Shown here one piece after another: positions 33,798 to 46,322 of a DNA stretch of 64,000 nt. Under the pieces are notes generated by a model. That model saw nothing but the letters and a program-made list of their open reading frames with translations, ran no database searches and was not told the origin of the DNA. A program made the position numbers and the translations under genes. How positions within the stretch are numbered: position 1 is the first letter of the stretch; each line of letters begins with the position of its first letter. Origin of the DNA: Solanum dulcamara (taxonomy: Eukaryota > Streptophyta > Magnoliopsida > Solanales > Solanaceae); the NCBI RefSeq assembly GCF_947179165.1, contig NC_077247.1, positions 9,635,001 through 9,699,000 on the forward strand, in the 5' to 3' direction.

Positions 33798-36700
33798 TAT
33801 TACACCCCACGCTTTTAAAACTCGGAAGGTCTCATAAGTTTCTTGGACATTATCACATGAACCGGATATGCTACGACACTATCAAATGACTCCAACGAAG
33901 GGAGGATGTGATACCCCATAGTAGAGAAGGTTGGAGATGAAATCATAAGAGTCCGGAAGGAATTGTAGGCCAAGTAATGGGTCGTAGGACTCGAGTTACC
34001 TACGTAAGCTACTAACTTGGAAGTCTTACATACTTAAGCTATTGGAGTACGTACCAAGCTTGCATAGTAGGGATTACATAGGCTCTTAAAATAAGACGAG
34101 ATTACGAACCCATGAGGGAGAAGAAAAAAAGTGACACGTGGCAGCCAATGGAGGAGTGCCACGTAGCAGCACCTCAAGCAAGCAGGTGACCCACCTGCTT
34201 GGGGGAGGTGGGCCCCACTACCACGTGGTAGCCCCTAAGTGGTTGCATAGATCTGGTGGCCCAATCACGGCTGGACACGTGTCACCCTAGGGGGCTGACA
34301 CGTGTCACCCCCATAGACACCCTATATATATGTGTATTGTGACTAATTAGTTCATTCTTAGCCAAAATCAGTCCAAAAACATCAGCAGCATAGGGAGAGA
34401 ATGTGAGAGAGAAAGGCAGCCATAGCTTGGAAGTTTAAAGGTAGGTTTTCTAATTTTCTCTCCATGAATTAATTATATACGATGTTCCTAAAATACGTGG
34501 AGGTGTATATATGTATTTTACGATGCTTACGGAACCATATTTTCAGTTCTTCACTTGGAAAACTAAGAGAAACTTAAAGAGAAAACGCTAGGGCATAAAC
34601 CCATTTTTGGAGGGGACAGTTGTTAGTAATATTGGTATAACTTCTTGTGTATAGCTTAGTTTCGGGTGATTAAATATGTTTTGGAAATATATTTCATAGG
34701 TATATAACTATTATTTAGACTTTCAAATCCAGTTTTGCTTTTATCTTCGCGAAAAAGGGTGATGAAGTGGAGACGAGGTACTGCCCAGATTGGGTTTTGG
34801 AAATCCTACACGTACAGCTCTGAGTATTTTGGTCATATATTTTCATACAAAATTTGCTGTAGGGGTAATTCAAAATTGTTTGAGACCTTGATACACATGT
34901 CTATAACTTTAATTGAGGCCACAAATCCTGTTTCCCTCAATTACCCCTCCGAAACTAAGCGACAATATAAGATAGTGGGCTGCCCAGATTTTGCGTTTTG
35001 ATAGTTCTGGCGAGTTTGACAAGTTTAACGTAAGGTAAGGTTTCTTCTTTAAATTTGAGCTTTATGTGTTCTTATGGATCATGTTACACGCCCTAGAGGT
35101 GGCTGGAAGTGTGTAAATATCATACAAATACTTGGCATTCGGAATAAAACAGATTGTAGTCGTTATAGTCGAATTATCGTCGAAGTAAGGCATTGTTCTT
35201 ATGAGTTGCTGCTGCAGGGGTATGGTGTGTTGTTGCAGGGCCTACATATGTTCTAATGTGGGTTAGGGTGCTGCTGGTTGAAGCCACATGCTCCCCCGTT
35301 GCGTATAATTAAAGGCGTTACAAAATAAAGGCTAGACGCCCTATTGTGATATCGTATTTTTGAATAAGTCGTTTGGAGTTTATGTTGTATATTGTTGGTA
35401 TGAATTTCTGCAGGTTGTTGTTGTTGGTTGACTGTAGGTCTTAGGGACCTAATTGGAAATTCGGATAGGGCACATTATAGGGGAGGTGCTGCCCAATTTT
35501 CATTAACTCCTTAACAAACTAAAGAACTAGTCGAGAAAACAACTAAGGAAATAGATTCCATTAACATTAAGGCGTAACCTAAGATGCTGGAAAGTTAAGA
35601 GTAGTTGATATTCGTATTACTTTCATATTAAATAGGTTCAGAAGACGACGAGACGAGCAGGATAAAGGGTAACTCCCAAAAGGTATGTAAAGCTTTCTCT
35701 TGGCATGTTTTGGTATAAGTTCGTACAACTATTTTTCTTCCCTTTTGGCAAGTGTTGTCCTTAAGTGAACTGTGTGTGAACTGTGGGGATAATTCCATTC
35801 CCAGGTTTCCAAGTATGCCTCATATCCCCTACCCACTGCTCAGTATTAGAATTCCTGTGAAGATTAAGTATTGCCTAGTAGGGCTTCTACGTGTCAGAAT
35901 GGAATGTGTGGGAAGCTATCTCTCATTTCCCTTAAAATGTATTTGATATGAAAATGAGATTACAATGCCATGGTGGTTCACCGAGCCCCATGAAGGGCCA
36001 GGTACGAGATATATATGTCATGACCACCAGAAGAAAAGTACAGACCACATATAGTTTACTCACTTTCTTTTTGGCATGTCCTAGTGGTAAGCTAAATGTG
36101 ATACGAGCTCCAGGGTAATTCCATTCTTAAGTACCTCTTATTTACTACTAGATGTTGAACTCTACAGTAGTTAAACTATTCCCCTGGAAACTCCTATATG
36201 TTAAAGAGGTATGAATGTACAGACTCCAAGTCTTAAAATTATTTGATAAAAAATGTTCTGATTCCATAAGTGAATTGGCCTTACTTTAGTATGCGTCTAG
36301 GGTACTTGAGATCTTAACTAATATAGCCCCGAGTGAGAGTTAGAGGGAACTTGAAACAACTACATTCCTACCCTGACCTCCAAGTGATGATTCTCTTGAT
36401 GACTTCATTGAGTCTCAGCTAATGATTTAAATTGTGTTTTGTTTCTCACTACTCTACTCGTGTATACTGTAAAACTTCTTCTTCGAGTCCCGGGCCGGCT
36501 ATAAGATTCGTGCAATTCACTGCATTATCCACCGAGCCCTTCACTAGAAGGACGGGTACGTATGTATATATATGATGATGATGTGTTGTAATAAGGTGGC
36601 GATGGAACGGGGCCTGATACTGATACTACTGATATGATTCACCGGATCCCTGATAGGGTCGGCTATATTGAAAATTTGAGCATGCATGATTTTACTTTTC

Positions 36701-37315
36701 CAGGTACTAATTTCTTATTTGACATTTTATCCCCTGCTTCTCTATTTCAGATATGCTTCCAGTTGTATCATATTATATTTTACATACTCAGTACATATGT
36801 CGTACAGACCCCTTTCTTCGGGGGGCTGCATTTCATGCCCGGAGGTACCGATAGAGGTTTTGGGTGTCTGTCAGCCTAGGATTCCAGTCAACTCAGTTGG
36901 AAGAGGCTCCATTATGTCGGAGCCTAGTTTTTTTGGATACTGACCAATGATGTATAAAATTGTTTTGTTTATTCAGGGGTACAACGGGGGCCCTATCCCG
37001 CCATATGTTGTCATTTATATTTTTAGAGGTTTGTAGACATGTATATGTGGGTTGTTTATGTCAGTTTGATTCAGCTGGGTCCACATGATAACCGATGTAT
37101 GTTATTATGTTATGGCATCCTTGTCGGCTTGCGTGCCCTGTCTTGTTGTGATACAAACGAAAAGGGCTACATGTTTATGAAAATATTATCGCCCAGTGGG
37201 GCTCTGTGACCTGATATTATCTTATTTACGATTTTATGTGACCACAGCTAATAGATATATGTACGGGGGGTCCAGGTCAGACCCCAGTCGCGGCCTACGG
37301 GGTTGGGTCGTGACA
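33798..37315 (+). repeat. 3' LTR of element E (3.5 kb)
   Basis: Starts TATTACACCCC (the terminal TG has become TA) and ends GGGTCGTGACA at 37315, followed by TAAAG. It differs from the 5' LTR by scattered single-base changes and very short gaps only. Confidence 0.95.
34135..34331 (+). promoter_or_regulatory. Probable U3 promoter block, 3' LTR of E
   Basis: Second copy of the block described for the 5' LTR: CACGTG at 34135, 34222, 34276 and 34299, the perfect hairpin CAAGCAGGTG / CACCTGCTTG at 34179-34201, and a TATA box at 34323-34331. The second G-box here is the longer palindrome TACCACGTGGTA. Confidence 0.6.
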
Positions 37316-37320
37316 TAAAG

Positions 37321-37956
37321 GTCCTACCCGACACAAATTTGAAGTTGAAATTATGAGATGTCAAGTTATGAGTTTATGATATGCGTTGATCAAGAATTTC
37401 TTATGATTTAAGTACCTTTTAAACTATACTCATTCTCATTATGATTGGTCATGCATCCTATGGCATATTTATTACGTTCTTTATATATTCATGCATACCT
37501 TACATACTTAATACATTCAAATATACTAACAACTATTTTTCTTACATTATCTCATAATGTAGGGGAGGACGACACTTATGGTCACCCCACTCGTGGCTAG
37601 AGATTTTTTTTAGATTTCAAAGAAATTGGCAAGTCCTCATACTACCAAGGATAAAATTTTTATTCATGTAACTATTGTTTACACTTTCTTCTATTGTTAG
37701 GGTGAGCTAGGAGCTTGTCCTAAGCCCCCGTCAAAGACTAGACTAGAGGCATGTTTAGATGATATATGATATTTTCCGATTGGACATTTATAGAGTTGAT
37801 CTCCCTTAGTCCTATTCCCCACTTAACAATTACTTCCGCTTATATTTATGTTGTTCTTTACCTTATATATGCGATGTATGCTAAGATGGATTATGGTTAG
37901 GGTCCTTCACATCTTGATAGCCGTGCTACGACTAGGCCCTAGGTCGGGTATTAACA
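37321..37956 (+). repeat. Solo LTR C', segment 3 of 3
   Basis: Continues C' after element E and ends at 37956 in ...GACTAGGCCCTAGGTCGGG..TTAACA, matching the inner end of the element C LTR (58525-58545 in reverse). TAGAT follows at 37957-37961, the same pentamer as at 14710-14714. No primer site follows, so this is a solo LTR of about 2.3 kb left by LTR-LTR recombination. Confidence 0.88.
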
Positions 37957-37961
37957 TAGAT

Positions 37962-38274
37962 ATATAGAGAACCCAATAAAAATCACATAACTAACTCAAA
38001 AACCAATTCAACAAGATAGAAAGTCAATCTCAAAATTTTTAATTATAGAATTGAGATGTAGGGCATGTGGACATACTCAATCCAATGCTATGAATAGCTT
38101 TACATTCTTGGAAGATCGATCAGCTTGAAAAAAATAAACGAACTTGTTAAGAATGCTTGAAACCTGGCTTTTGTCCTCTCCAATCCTTGCTCTGAAAGTG
38201 TTAATGAGAGAAAAGCATCTTGGGGTATTGATATGGGGATTAATTTAGTCTCAAAACATTAGAGTTTTGGTTTG
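37962..38274 (-). repeat. LTR B2, segment 3 of 4
   Basis: Aligns to B1 at about 8905-9235 (GGAAGATCGAT / CTCTCCAATCCTTGCTCT blocks). Interrupted at 38280 by solo LTR H. Confidence 0.72.
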
Positions 38275-38279
38275 GGAAA

Positions 38280-40130
38280 TGTGAAACCCATATTTTTTTC
38301 TTGCATAATATACGTAGCGTGGCGTGGTTATATATGGTGTATTTATGACATGGTATAAAACATCATGAGAATAATACGACAAATGAGTGTTAATATTAAT
38401 AAACTAAAGTTTTAGGTAAAATGATTCCCTTAAACAATGGTTTGGGGTTAAAGAAATGACTCGGATAGCACCCTGCCCATTCAGAAGGTTTAAAACTACT
38501 TGCACTTTCGGGATAAGACCAAGAGAGTCTAGTATGCTAAAAATAATGTGTTATGAGGTATTTTAATAGAAAAATGGTCATATGTTAAGTTTTGCAATCA
38601 AGATAGTACCAAAATAAAGGTCGGCAAAAGTTATCATGAGTTTTTGTTACATTTTTTGAAAACTTTGGGTCAAATGTCTCAGATCATTTCCACTAATATA
38701 TAATGAGTTATGGTTCTCAATACCTATCAAATTAAATATCTACTAGTATAGTTTGCAATAAGAAAACTTCACATTATACCTATCTTGGATTAAAAAGTTA
38801 TGGCAATCTTACTGTGGACTGTTTGAGCTGAAATCGGGTCGCGAATCAGGTTAGATCAACAATTTGGTTGAGTCGACATTTGGATATTTTAAGCCACCAA
38901 AACATTTCATTTCACCTCAAAAAAAGAAAGATGAAGATAAAGTTTCATGGTGTTCTTGAGTGATTAAGGTGAATTTTTAATGACTTCTATAGTTAAAGTT
39001 TGCCCCGTGCCTAAACATATGATCTCTCCACGTGGCAATCATTTCCCCCTTCTATTAGCTAGTTTGGGGCTATTTTTGGAAAATAGGACTTTTTATTTTA
39101 TGGTGTATTTTCAAGCTTTACACTTATCTTGCTAAGGTAATCATCTCGGGACTCTTTTATAATCATTTTTACGAAGTGATATGGACCTTTTTCCAAGTTA
39201 TAATCCTATGGCATATCTACCTATTTAAGCTCAATTATGAACTATTTATAGGGGTATATAAGCTGCAGATATATAGTTTTTTTAAATATTAGGACGTAAG
39301 GAACAACTTTTATTAGGAAGTACATGCATTCAGATGTTTGTTGGAAATGTTTGATAAGGCTAACCTTCGTCCTTCCTTTTAGCATGAATTCTGGGAAATT
39401 CCTAAAACGCCAAATATGATATTTTACTATTCTGCTGTTAGAAAGACCTTCTGTAAAAGGCATTGGGATTGGAGCTGAAGTATTTTCATCATGCTATTAG
39501 GTTGATATTCCACTTATTCGGGTAACTAGGGTATTCAAAATCTACATGTCATTTTGTCGGCTTTCTTGACCATATGCCCATATGTATAAATTTTTATTTG
39601 TCTTTGGGTGGTGTGACTTAGAAAATTTTTGAAAGGCATTTAGTATTTTCGATCAGTCTTTCTTCCTCATTAAAGTTTATAAGATTTCCAAAAATCTAAA
39701 ATATATTTTTTTATGTTTAAACTACCAAAAAAAACTTGATTTTTGAAAATTCTTTCTTTTTCTTAATTATCAAGAAATCAGTTATAAGCACTAAGTGAAG
39801 CACCTTAAGCTCCTTATGAACATCTTCAGGGTAGAGTTATTTTTCTAAAAAGTAGAGTTAATTTTTCAAGCTTATTTGAAAAGCATATGAGGTTCCACGA
39901 GACATTTGTATGTGAAACAAAAGTGATTATGAGATTATGAGAATAAGAGTACTAATGAGCCAAGATTGGCTAAGTTGTTTTTATGGCCTAATATGTGCAT
40001 TCAAAGTTCATATCATACATGACATGTTATGCATGCACTCCGAGCTATAATTGGAGGTAAGGGGCCTATTTGCCCAGAAAACTATATATATTGTACTAAT
40101 GGCCACATGTTGGCAATATGATACCGGTTA
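38280..40130 (+). repeat. Solo LTR H, segment 1 of 2
   Basis: Starts TGTGAAACCCAT at 38280, after GGAAA (38275-38279). Its sequence is unlike the B2 text on its left and has no coding motif. The last five bases, GGTTA, are the target of element G. Plus orientation is inferred from the style of its right end. The frame at 39242-39463 (minus) is chance. Confidence 0.7.
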
Positions 40131-43100
40131 TGTCACGACCCAACCTCGTGGGCCATGACGGGTGCCCGAACTGGACACAAGCGTGTACCCCTGCCAATTA
40201 TAAGTAAACTCATTTCCTGTTCGACTTTTAGTGCACCAACAGATAAGAAAACATACAAGCCGATAAGGCTGCCATAGTATAATAATATTACAACACGCCG
40301 TATAGGCACAACTGAAACAACTTATAAACGATCCACATACATATGTCTACAGACTGCTAAGAATAGCAACCATATCCTATGGCGGGACAGAGCCCCTACC
40401 GTACCCCTGAATAAGCAAATATATACATCCAATACTAAGTACCAAAACTTAGCTCCGGTACAAATGAGCTTCTTCCAAACTGGCTGAGCGGAATCTTAAG
40501 CTGGCGGACTCCTAAAACATATGCCTGCACCTGGGGGCATGAACACGGCCCCCCGAAGAAAAAAAGGAGGTTAGCACGACATATGTACTGAGTATGTAAA
40601 GTACAAAACATCATAAGAAAATTACAGTTACCATAGGGGTGTAGGGGATAAGTATAAAATTTAATAGAGTATTATACCTGCACCTTACAAAATAAGGTCA
40701 TGTATACTAGTATCACATTCCGTATCTGGCCCGTTCGGGGACTTGGTGTAACAAATGCATCATTTTATCATCATAGGCATATGCATACTATTAGCATTGT
40801 GGAACGTACAGCCGAATCCATATATATATCAGATTAGTACTGAGGAGCATTCAACCTAATCCATACATATAATACATTAGTGCCGAGGAATATATGGCCT
40901 GATCTCTATACATATAATACTTTAGTGCCGAGGAACGTACGACCCAATCCCTATACATATAATATGTTAGTGCCAAGGAACGTACGACCCGATCCCTATA
41001 CATATAACATGTTAATATCGAGGAACGTACGGCCCGATCCCTATATAATATAATAAAGCATATACATGCATGTAAACCTTGGTAACATATCAACCATTCC
41101 TCAACATATTATCATAAAGTATTTTCAAGAGCCTCTATGTCTAGGAGCTTACACATCCAATCATTAGTTAGTATGTAGACGGCTCGAGGGTCGTATTTCA
41201 ACTATTTTAAGACCCTTACCATTCAAAGGTGAGTAAGAGTCATGAGTTATGCCCAGAACCTACAAAGGTAATTACCTATAGCTCATATCATATATCGCTT
41301 CACTTACATTAGATTATTTCAAGAGAGGGAAGGGATAGGCTTCACGTGTACTACTTTTCGTCATGTCGATGACTTATAAGGCCATAACTCAATTATCGCA
41401 AGATTTCAAACATCGACAAGTGAATAAGATTTATGAACCATACTCGGGGTTCTATGAATGGAATTATTCACACATTACATATACAATCCACTTAAGACTA
41501 AGACATGCCAAAAGAAAGAAAAGGGTAGCTTCACATACCTCTTATGGATTCTTCTTAACCGTGCTTGTCGTTTCATTCTCTGAACCTATTTAACACGAAA
41601 GTAATACTGATATTCATAACTTTCAACTCTCCATCCCCTTAATCCAAAATCAATCATTCATAGGAATCATTTTCTTAATTACTCTTCTTGACTAGTCTAT
41701 TCATTAGTTACGGGGTTAACCAAAATCGGGCAGCATCTCCCCTATAACTTGCCCTATTCGAACTTCCACTTAAACTTTCCATTACTACATACAACAAAAA
41801 ACAACAATCATAATCTCATATACAATTAAAATATGGCAACATTACACAATACAACCTCCAACCAACTCGCTTAAAACTACGATACCAAAATAGGGTTTTT
41901 AGTCGTTATTTTATAAAATCTTTAACCGTATGGAATGGAGGGTCATGTGGATGAAAAAATAAGCTACCACACACCTTTCGGAACATTTTCCAGCCCAAAT
42001 ACACACAATAAAATCACCTGCAAGCCCAGCACAACAGCCACAACACCCTACTCGACATTCGATTTAACTATGACGACCTTAGTTTAGTTTATTTCCAACG
42101 TCAAGCATCCTTGTGCAATTTTTATAGTTACAGCCACATATAAGATGTGTAATAAACTCTATAACCACACAATAAACTCAAAATTGAAAGGAAAACCCTT
42201 ACCTTACCCGAAATTGGCCAAACTTGCCAAATTTACCTTGGAAGTTCTCTAGTTGCGGCTGAAATTTCGTGGCTGCTTGTTACCCTTTTGATGCTGATAC
42301 AAACAGAAACTTTAAATCATTAACACATTAATATCATGTACAAACCCTTACCACAACTTTGGAGAAGAGAACCAAGCCATACCTTCCTAAAACATTCCAA
42401 AACTTATCTCAGAAGTTCTCTTAACATGCTGAAAAGTAGCGGACTGTTTGTATCTCTTCCTTGCTTCCCCAAAATGAAATCTTATGCTTTTAAACACCGC
42501 TATATCACCGTAGGATACCTAAAATAATTAATTCATTGAACTAAATTGGGCCTTACCTTTTAATTTTGCTCAAACCTGTGGTTGCTCCCTCTAGCTCCTA
42601 GGGTTTTTCTCTCTTTTTCTCTCACTTTCTAAGGTTATAAAAAGATTAATATGATGACTTATTCATCAAATGGAATAGATATAGTTTAACTTAGGAGGTG
42701 ACACATGTCAGTCCCTAAGGGTGACATGTGTCAAGCCCTTATTGGGTCACCTTAATCATGCAACCAATGAGGGGCTGCCACTTGGCAGTGCGGTCCACCT
42801 CCCCAAGAAGGTGGGTCACCTGCTGCCACCTGTCATTTGATCATGTTTCCACATGGTGCCTCCTCTTGCTGCCACGTGTCTCTCTTCTCCCTCTTCGTGG
42901 GTTCATAGTCTCATCTTACTTTTAAGAACCTGTGTACTCCTTGCTACGCAAGATTGGTATGTACTCAAGTAGCTCTAGTATGTGAAAATTCTAAGTTGAT
43001 AGCTTACGTAGGTAAGTCGATTCCTACAACTCGTTACTTTGCCTCCAACTCCTTCCGAACTCTCATAGCCCTATTTCCAACCTTCCTTCTTCATGGGGTA

Positions 43101-43215
43101 TCTCATTCTCTTTTTCTTAAAGTTAATTGATAGTGTTGTAGCTAATCTGGGTCACACAACAACTTTTATGAAGTTTAAGAAGGCTTTCTGAAGTATAAAA
43201 GTATGGGGCATAACA
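40131..43215 (-). repeat. 3' LTR of element G (3.1 kb)
   Basis: TGTCACGACCC at 40131 to GGGGCATAACA at 43215. It holds a 45-bp tandem array (40832-41045), and near its right end a 12-bp-arm inverted repeat TGACACATGTCA / TGACATGTGTCA (42699-42710, 42722-42733) and a decayed version of the CAAG...CTTG hairpin (about 42800). Frames at 41363-42925 are chance. Confidence 0.93.
40832..41045. repeat. 45-bp tandem array in the 3' LTR of G
   Basis: Units with TTAGTGCCGAGGAACGTACG-like text start at 40877, 40922, 40967 and 41012, exactly 45 bp apart, with a diverged unit before them. Because 45 is a multiple of three, the minus strand gives a spurious open frame with a 15-residue repeat. Confidence 0.92.
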
Positions 43216-43230
43216 TCCTTCCCCCTTTAG
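43216..43230 (-). other. Polypurine tract of element G
   Basis: Minus strand CTAAAGGGGGAAGGA directly before the 3' LTR. Confidence 0.9.
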
Positions 43231-43389
43231 AATATTCATCCTCGAATGTTACTTAGCTTCGTAAGGTCTTATGAGGACTTTAGGAATTCCTCATAATAAT
43301 TGTCATTCATTGTCCTTTTATTCATTGACTCAACTAATCTAGGTGTTTAGACTTCCTGTAGACATAGGGAACCCATACAGATATTTTTC

Positions 43390-44070
43390 TCTATCTTTAT
43401 CTCATCACATGCTTCGATGGGAGCCATATCCTTAGTTTGCAACTTTCTAAGTTGCTGACCCAAGATGGCAAAGGTCGCTCCTCGTAGGATAACTCCTCTG
43501 TTATGTGGACTTCATCCATATAGAATATTCTGGAAGGGTCGCTTATATATTTACGGAGCATTGATCTGTGAAAACTGAATATATTACTTCCAATCTGATG
43601 GTAGGTCCAACCCATAAGCAACTTTTCCTATTCTACGAATGATCAGATAAGGACCAATATATCCCTTTCTTGCCGATTTTTATGAAACCTTACCTTGGTG
43701 ATGCTTTCACAAATACTCATTCATCTACTTCAACTTGAGAGGTTGCCATCAACTATCTGCGTATGACTTTTGTTAACTCTGGACTGTTAATAGCTTTTCC
43801 TGAATAAGCTTTACTTCATCAATAACTTGCTGGATCACCTCTGGGCCTATCCATTAATCAAAGGGCAAAATATCATACTAAGATTCGCCTATGTTTCCCA
43901 ATCCCTTCTGAAATAATTTCCAGCGGTTAGCTATAAATTGAACTTCACTGTCTGAGATGATAGATGTGGGAACTCCGTGAAATCATACTATCTCCTTTAT
44001 ATATCATCTCGCATAACGCTCAACTGAATGTGTCTTCCTAACTGGAAGAAAATAGGTTGACTTTGTCAGT
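43390..44070 (-). pseudogene. Integrase 3' half of element G, broken
   Basis: The minus-strand frame at 43397-43621 carries MLRKYISDPSRIF and EELSYEERPLP, the family's carboxy-terminal integrase segment. Further right, short echoes of the core are readable in several frames: IGPYLI.R, then QQVIDEVK, then FQKGLG, and GVPTSIISDSEVQF containing the second catalytic Asp. A block between FQKGLG and QQVIDE that should hold the third catalytic residue is missing. Frame changes and stops make it non-functional. Confidence 0.78.
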
Positions 44071-46306
44071 CTGTACTATAATCCATATTAACTTCTTTCC
44101 ATTTCCGAGTCGGGGTTTCCATTTTTTGTAATACGCTATCAAGCTTCTGATGCTCAATTTTGTTTAAGCTATTATACCATTCCTCTTAATCTAATTTGTA
44201 ACACTTTAGGCATGTTATCCTATGCTTTTACTCAGACCTTCTCTCCAGTTCTGTTACCACACATCATATTGTAATCCTTACACCAACGTGTGTAGGTACT
44301 TAAAGTAGTCCAGAAAATGCCTTAGCGTCGCTATACCAGTGTCTTACCTCCTTCAGTCGAGGTTAGGGCTCCACTATGGCTTTTGTCCTTAAGACTGATT
44401 ATATCTTACTAGTTCTGCCTCGAACTATTTTACACTTTTCTTTAATAGATTCTAAATATGGAAATCACATTGCTATTACCAACTTCTTTTTATCGCGTAA
44501 TCACTTGATCTTAATCTTAGTATACCAATGTTCGTAGATTGCACAACTATTCTTCTGCAATTTGCACAAAGTGCTTTCCATGTAGTCATAGTCTTTTTTG
44601 CTTTTGGCTTACTTTGCTCTACATGTGTCATTGTACTAACACGCACTTACAGTCTCTTTTGTCATACTTGTTTCTCTTCTTTCACTTACTCTGAAGTCTT
44701 CTCATATTCCAATATTTGAGAGGTTTCTTTATCCTATTGCGTTTGTTGCCTATATGTCATCTACCTCAGTAGCCAATAACTTGGTTGCCAATAGCTTAAA
44801 CTTTAGTCAACTGTAGCCCGGTTATCCCTTATAATTTAAGCTACTCGTTATCATTACTTTGTCGTATCCATCCCTTTTTGTATATGCCCATCCTTTGATA
44901 TCACACTTTTCAAGGTCTTTCCCAATAATCCTCCGCACTGTCTCAGATATCATCTTGGCTTTTATCCATTCATTGTGGGCTTTTAGATCTTGTTAACTCT
45001 GCCAGTATGGGATCTCACTTAAAGCCACTTCCCCCCTTTAGGGTGTACCTATATCACTATCTGTTTGTGTTCTACCTTACCCCCTTATTTCAAATTTTCA
45101 AATGCGTATGATTCTTTTCCAACACATTTGGTATACTGCACCATATCTATGCCTTCCTTTACATCCTCTATACCTTTGGTTGCCCATGCACAACATCTTA
45201 ACCTAATCGTGAGGTGCTGGTCCAGTCTAATTATTGGTACTCGAGTCACGTATACACAATACTTCTTTATGCCTCATGGGTTTTATCCTTATCGTGCGCC
45301 TGATGCTTATGTTCTTAACAACATCTCGAGCTTGCCTCAATAATAGGTCTACCTGAACACCATGTTGTTATAATACCCCTTTAAAATCATAACCATACAT
45401 TCTCCTTTCGCTCTGTCCTCATATTCATTTACTTATGTCTATCTTGGGTGCCTCTGTTAGAACTTCCTTGTTATTCCTCAACCTCATGTCCATTTTTGGT
45501 TGCAAGGAATTCCATATTACCCTTTATTCCCTTGCACCAACTATCCTTTTCATCGTCATATAACCTTTAGTTGAAACTTTCCTTATAGACTTGATAAGTC
45601 TTCCTTATTTTTTCCCTAGCTCACTTTTCCATTTCACACCTATCTTTATATTCCAATCACATGGACCATGTCATACTTTCTCGTTATTTCCTTACTAAGC
45701 TTTCCTTACCCTTCTTAGTTAGTCTTATCCTTATTATGGACAGGACGTACTACAACCTTGTATCTTTTTTCCTTTTATTTCTAGAAAAATTTGGGCAGAG
45801 TTTCCTCTGTATTTTTGTACTATCTCAACACCTGCACGCAAAAAATGTTAGTAGTGCCTCATAGGGCCAACATATATATTCATATCGCAGCTACACAAGG
45901 CTTCCAATATCAATAACAATATAAATAATGGACTTACCTCATATGTCCACTCGAACTGCACCTGTTAAACTTTCCTAGCTACTTTTTCCTTTCAACTTTC
46001 AACTTTATATGTCAATCGTATTTCAACATCTTACCTGACATATACTTTTGTGCCTTTACTTACATGCGTGCTTTGTAACTCCCAATATCGCCAGTCACTT
46101 CTTCTATCAATATTGTCCATCTACTAAAATCACAGGTTAGTATGAGGAATTTTTTCTTATGACTTGGCTCTATCACACGATCTTAGATGTGAAAGAAAAG
46201 TAACATCCTAAATGTCCTGTAGCCTTCTGTTTATAGATGTCGTGCACAACACATCGATAAGCAAGACTCTACTAGACATGGTCTATAAATATTCAAAGGA
46301 CGAACT
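44071..46306 (-). other. Non-coding interior and leader of element G
   Basis: Aligns to F over most of its length (for example 44470-44700 with 20310-20530, and 45400-46300 with 21360-22760) but has about 400 bp (44650-45050) where F carries its 5S-like segment. I could read no gag, protease or RT motif. Frames at 44528-45864 are chance. Confidence 0.72.
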
Positions 46307-46318
46307 GTTCTGATACCA
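46307..46318 (-). other. Primer binding site of element G
   Basis: Minus strand TGGTATCAGAAC, one mismatch to the tRNA-iMet site, 4 bases from the 5' LTR. Confidence 0.88.
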
Positions 46319-46322
46319 CTTC

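Larger units (their letters stand above)
25935..37315 (+). mobile_element. Element E: full-length non-autonomous LTR retrotransposon, youngest of the nest
   Basis: Plus-oriented LTRs at 25935-29450 and 33798-37315 enclose 4.3 kb, with primer site, leader and polypurine tract in place. TAAAG is duplicated at 25930-25934 and 37316-37320. In a sampled 265-bp stretch the LTRs differ at about 7 positions (about 97% identity), yet the interior is full of stops and only integrase scraps are readable. The interior is homologous to those of F and G near the primer site. This combination indicates mobilisation by proteins from another element. Confidence 0.95.

Noticed and set aside
40832..41045. CRISPR-like regularly spaced repeats
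   Set aside because: Units are directly adjacent with no unique spacers, the DNA is a plant retrotransposon LTR, and the whole unit is repeated.
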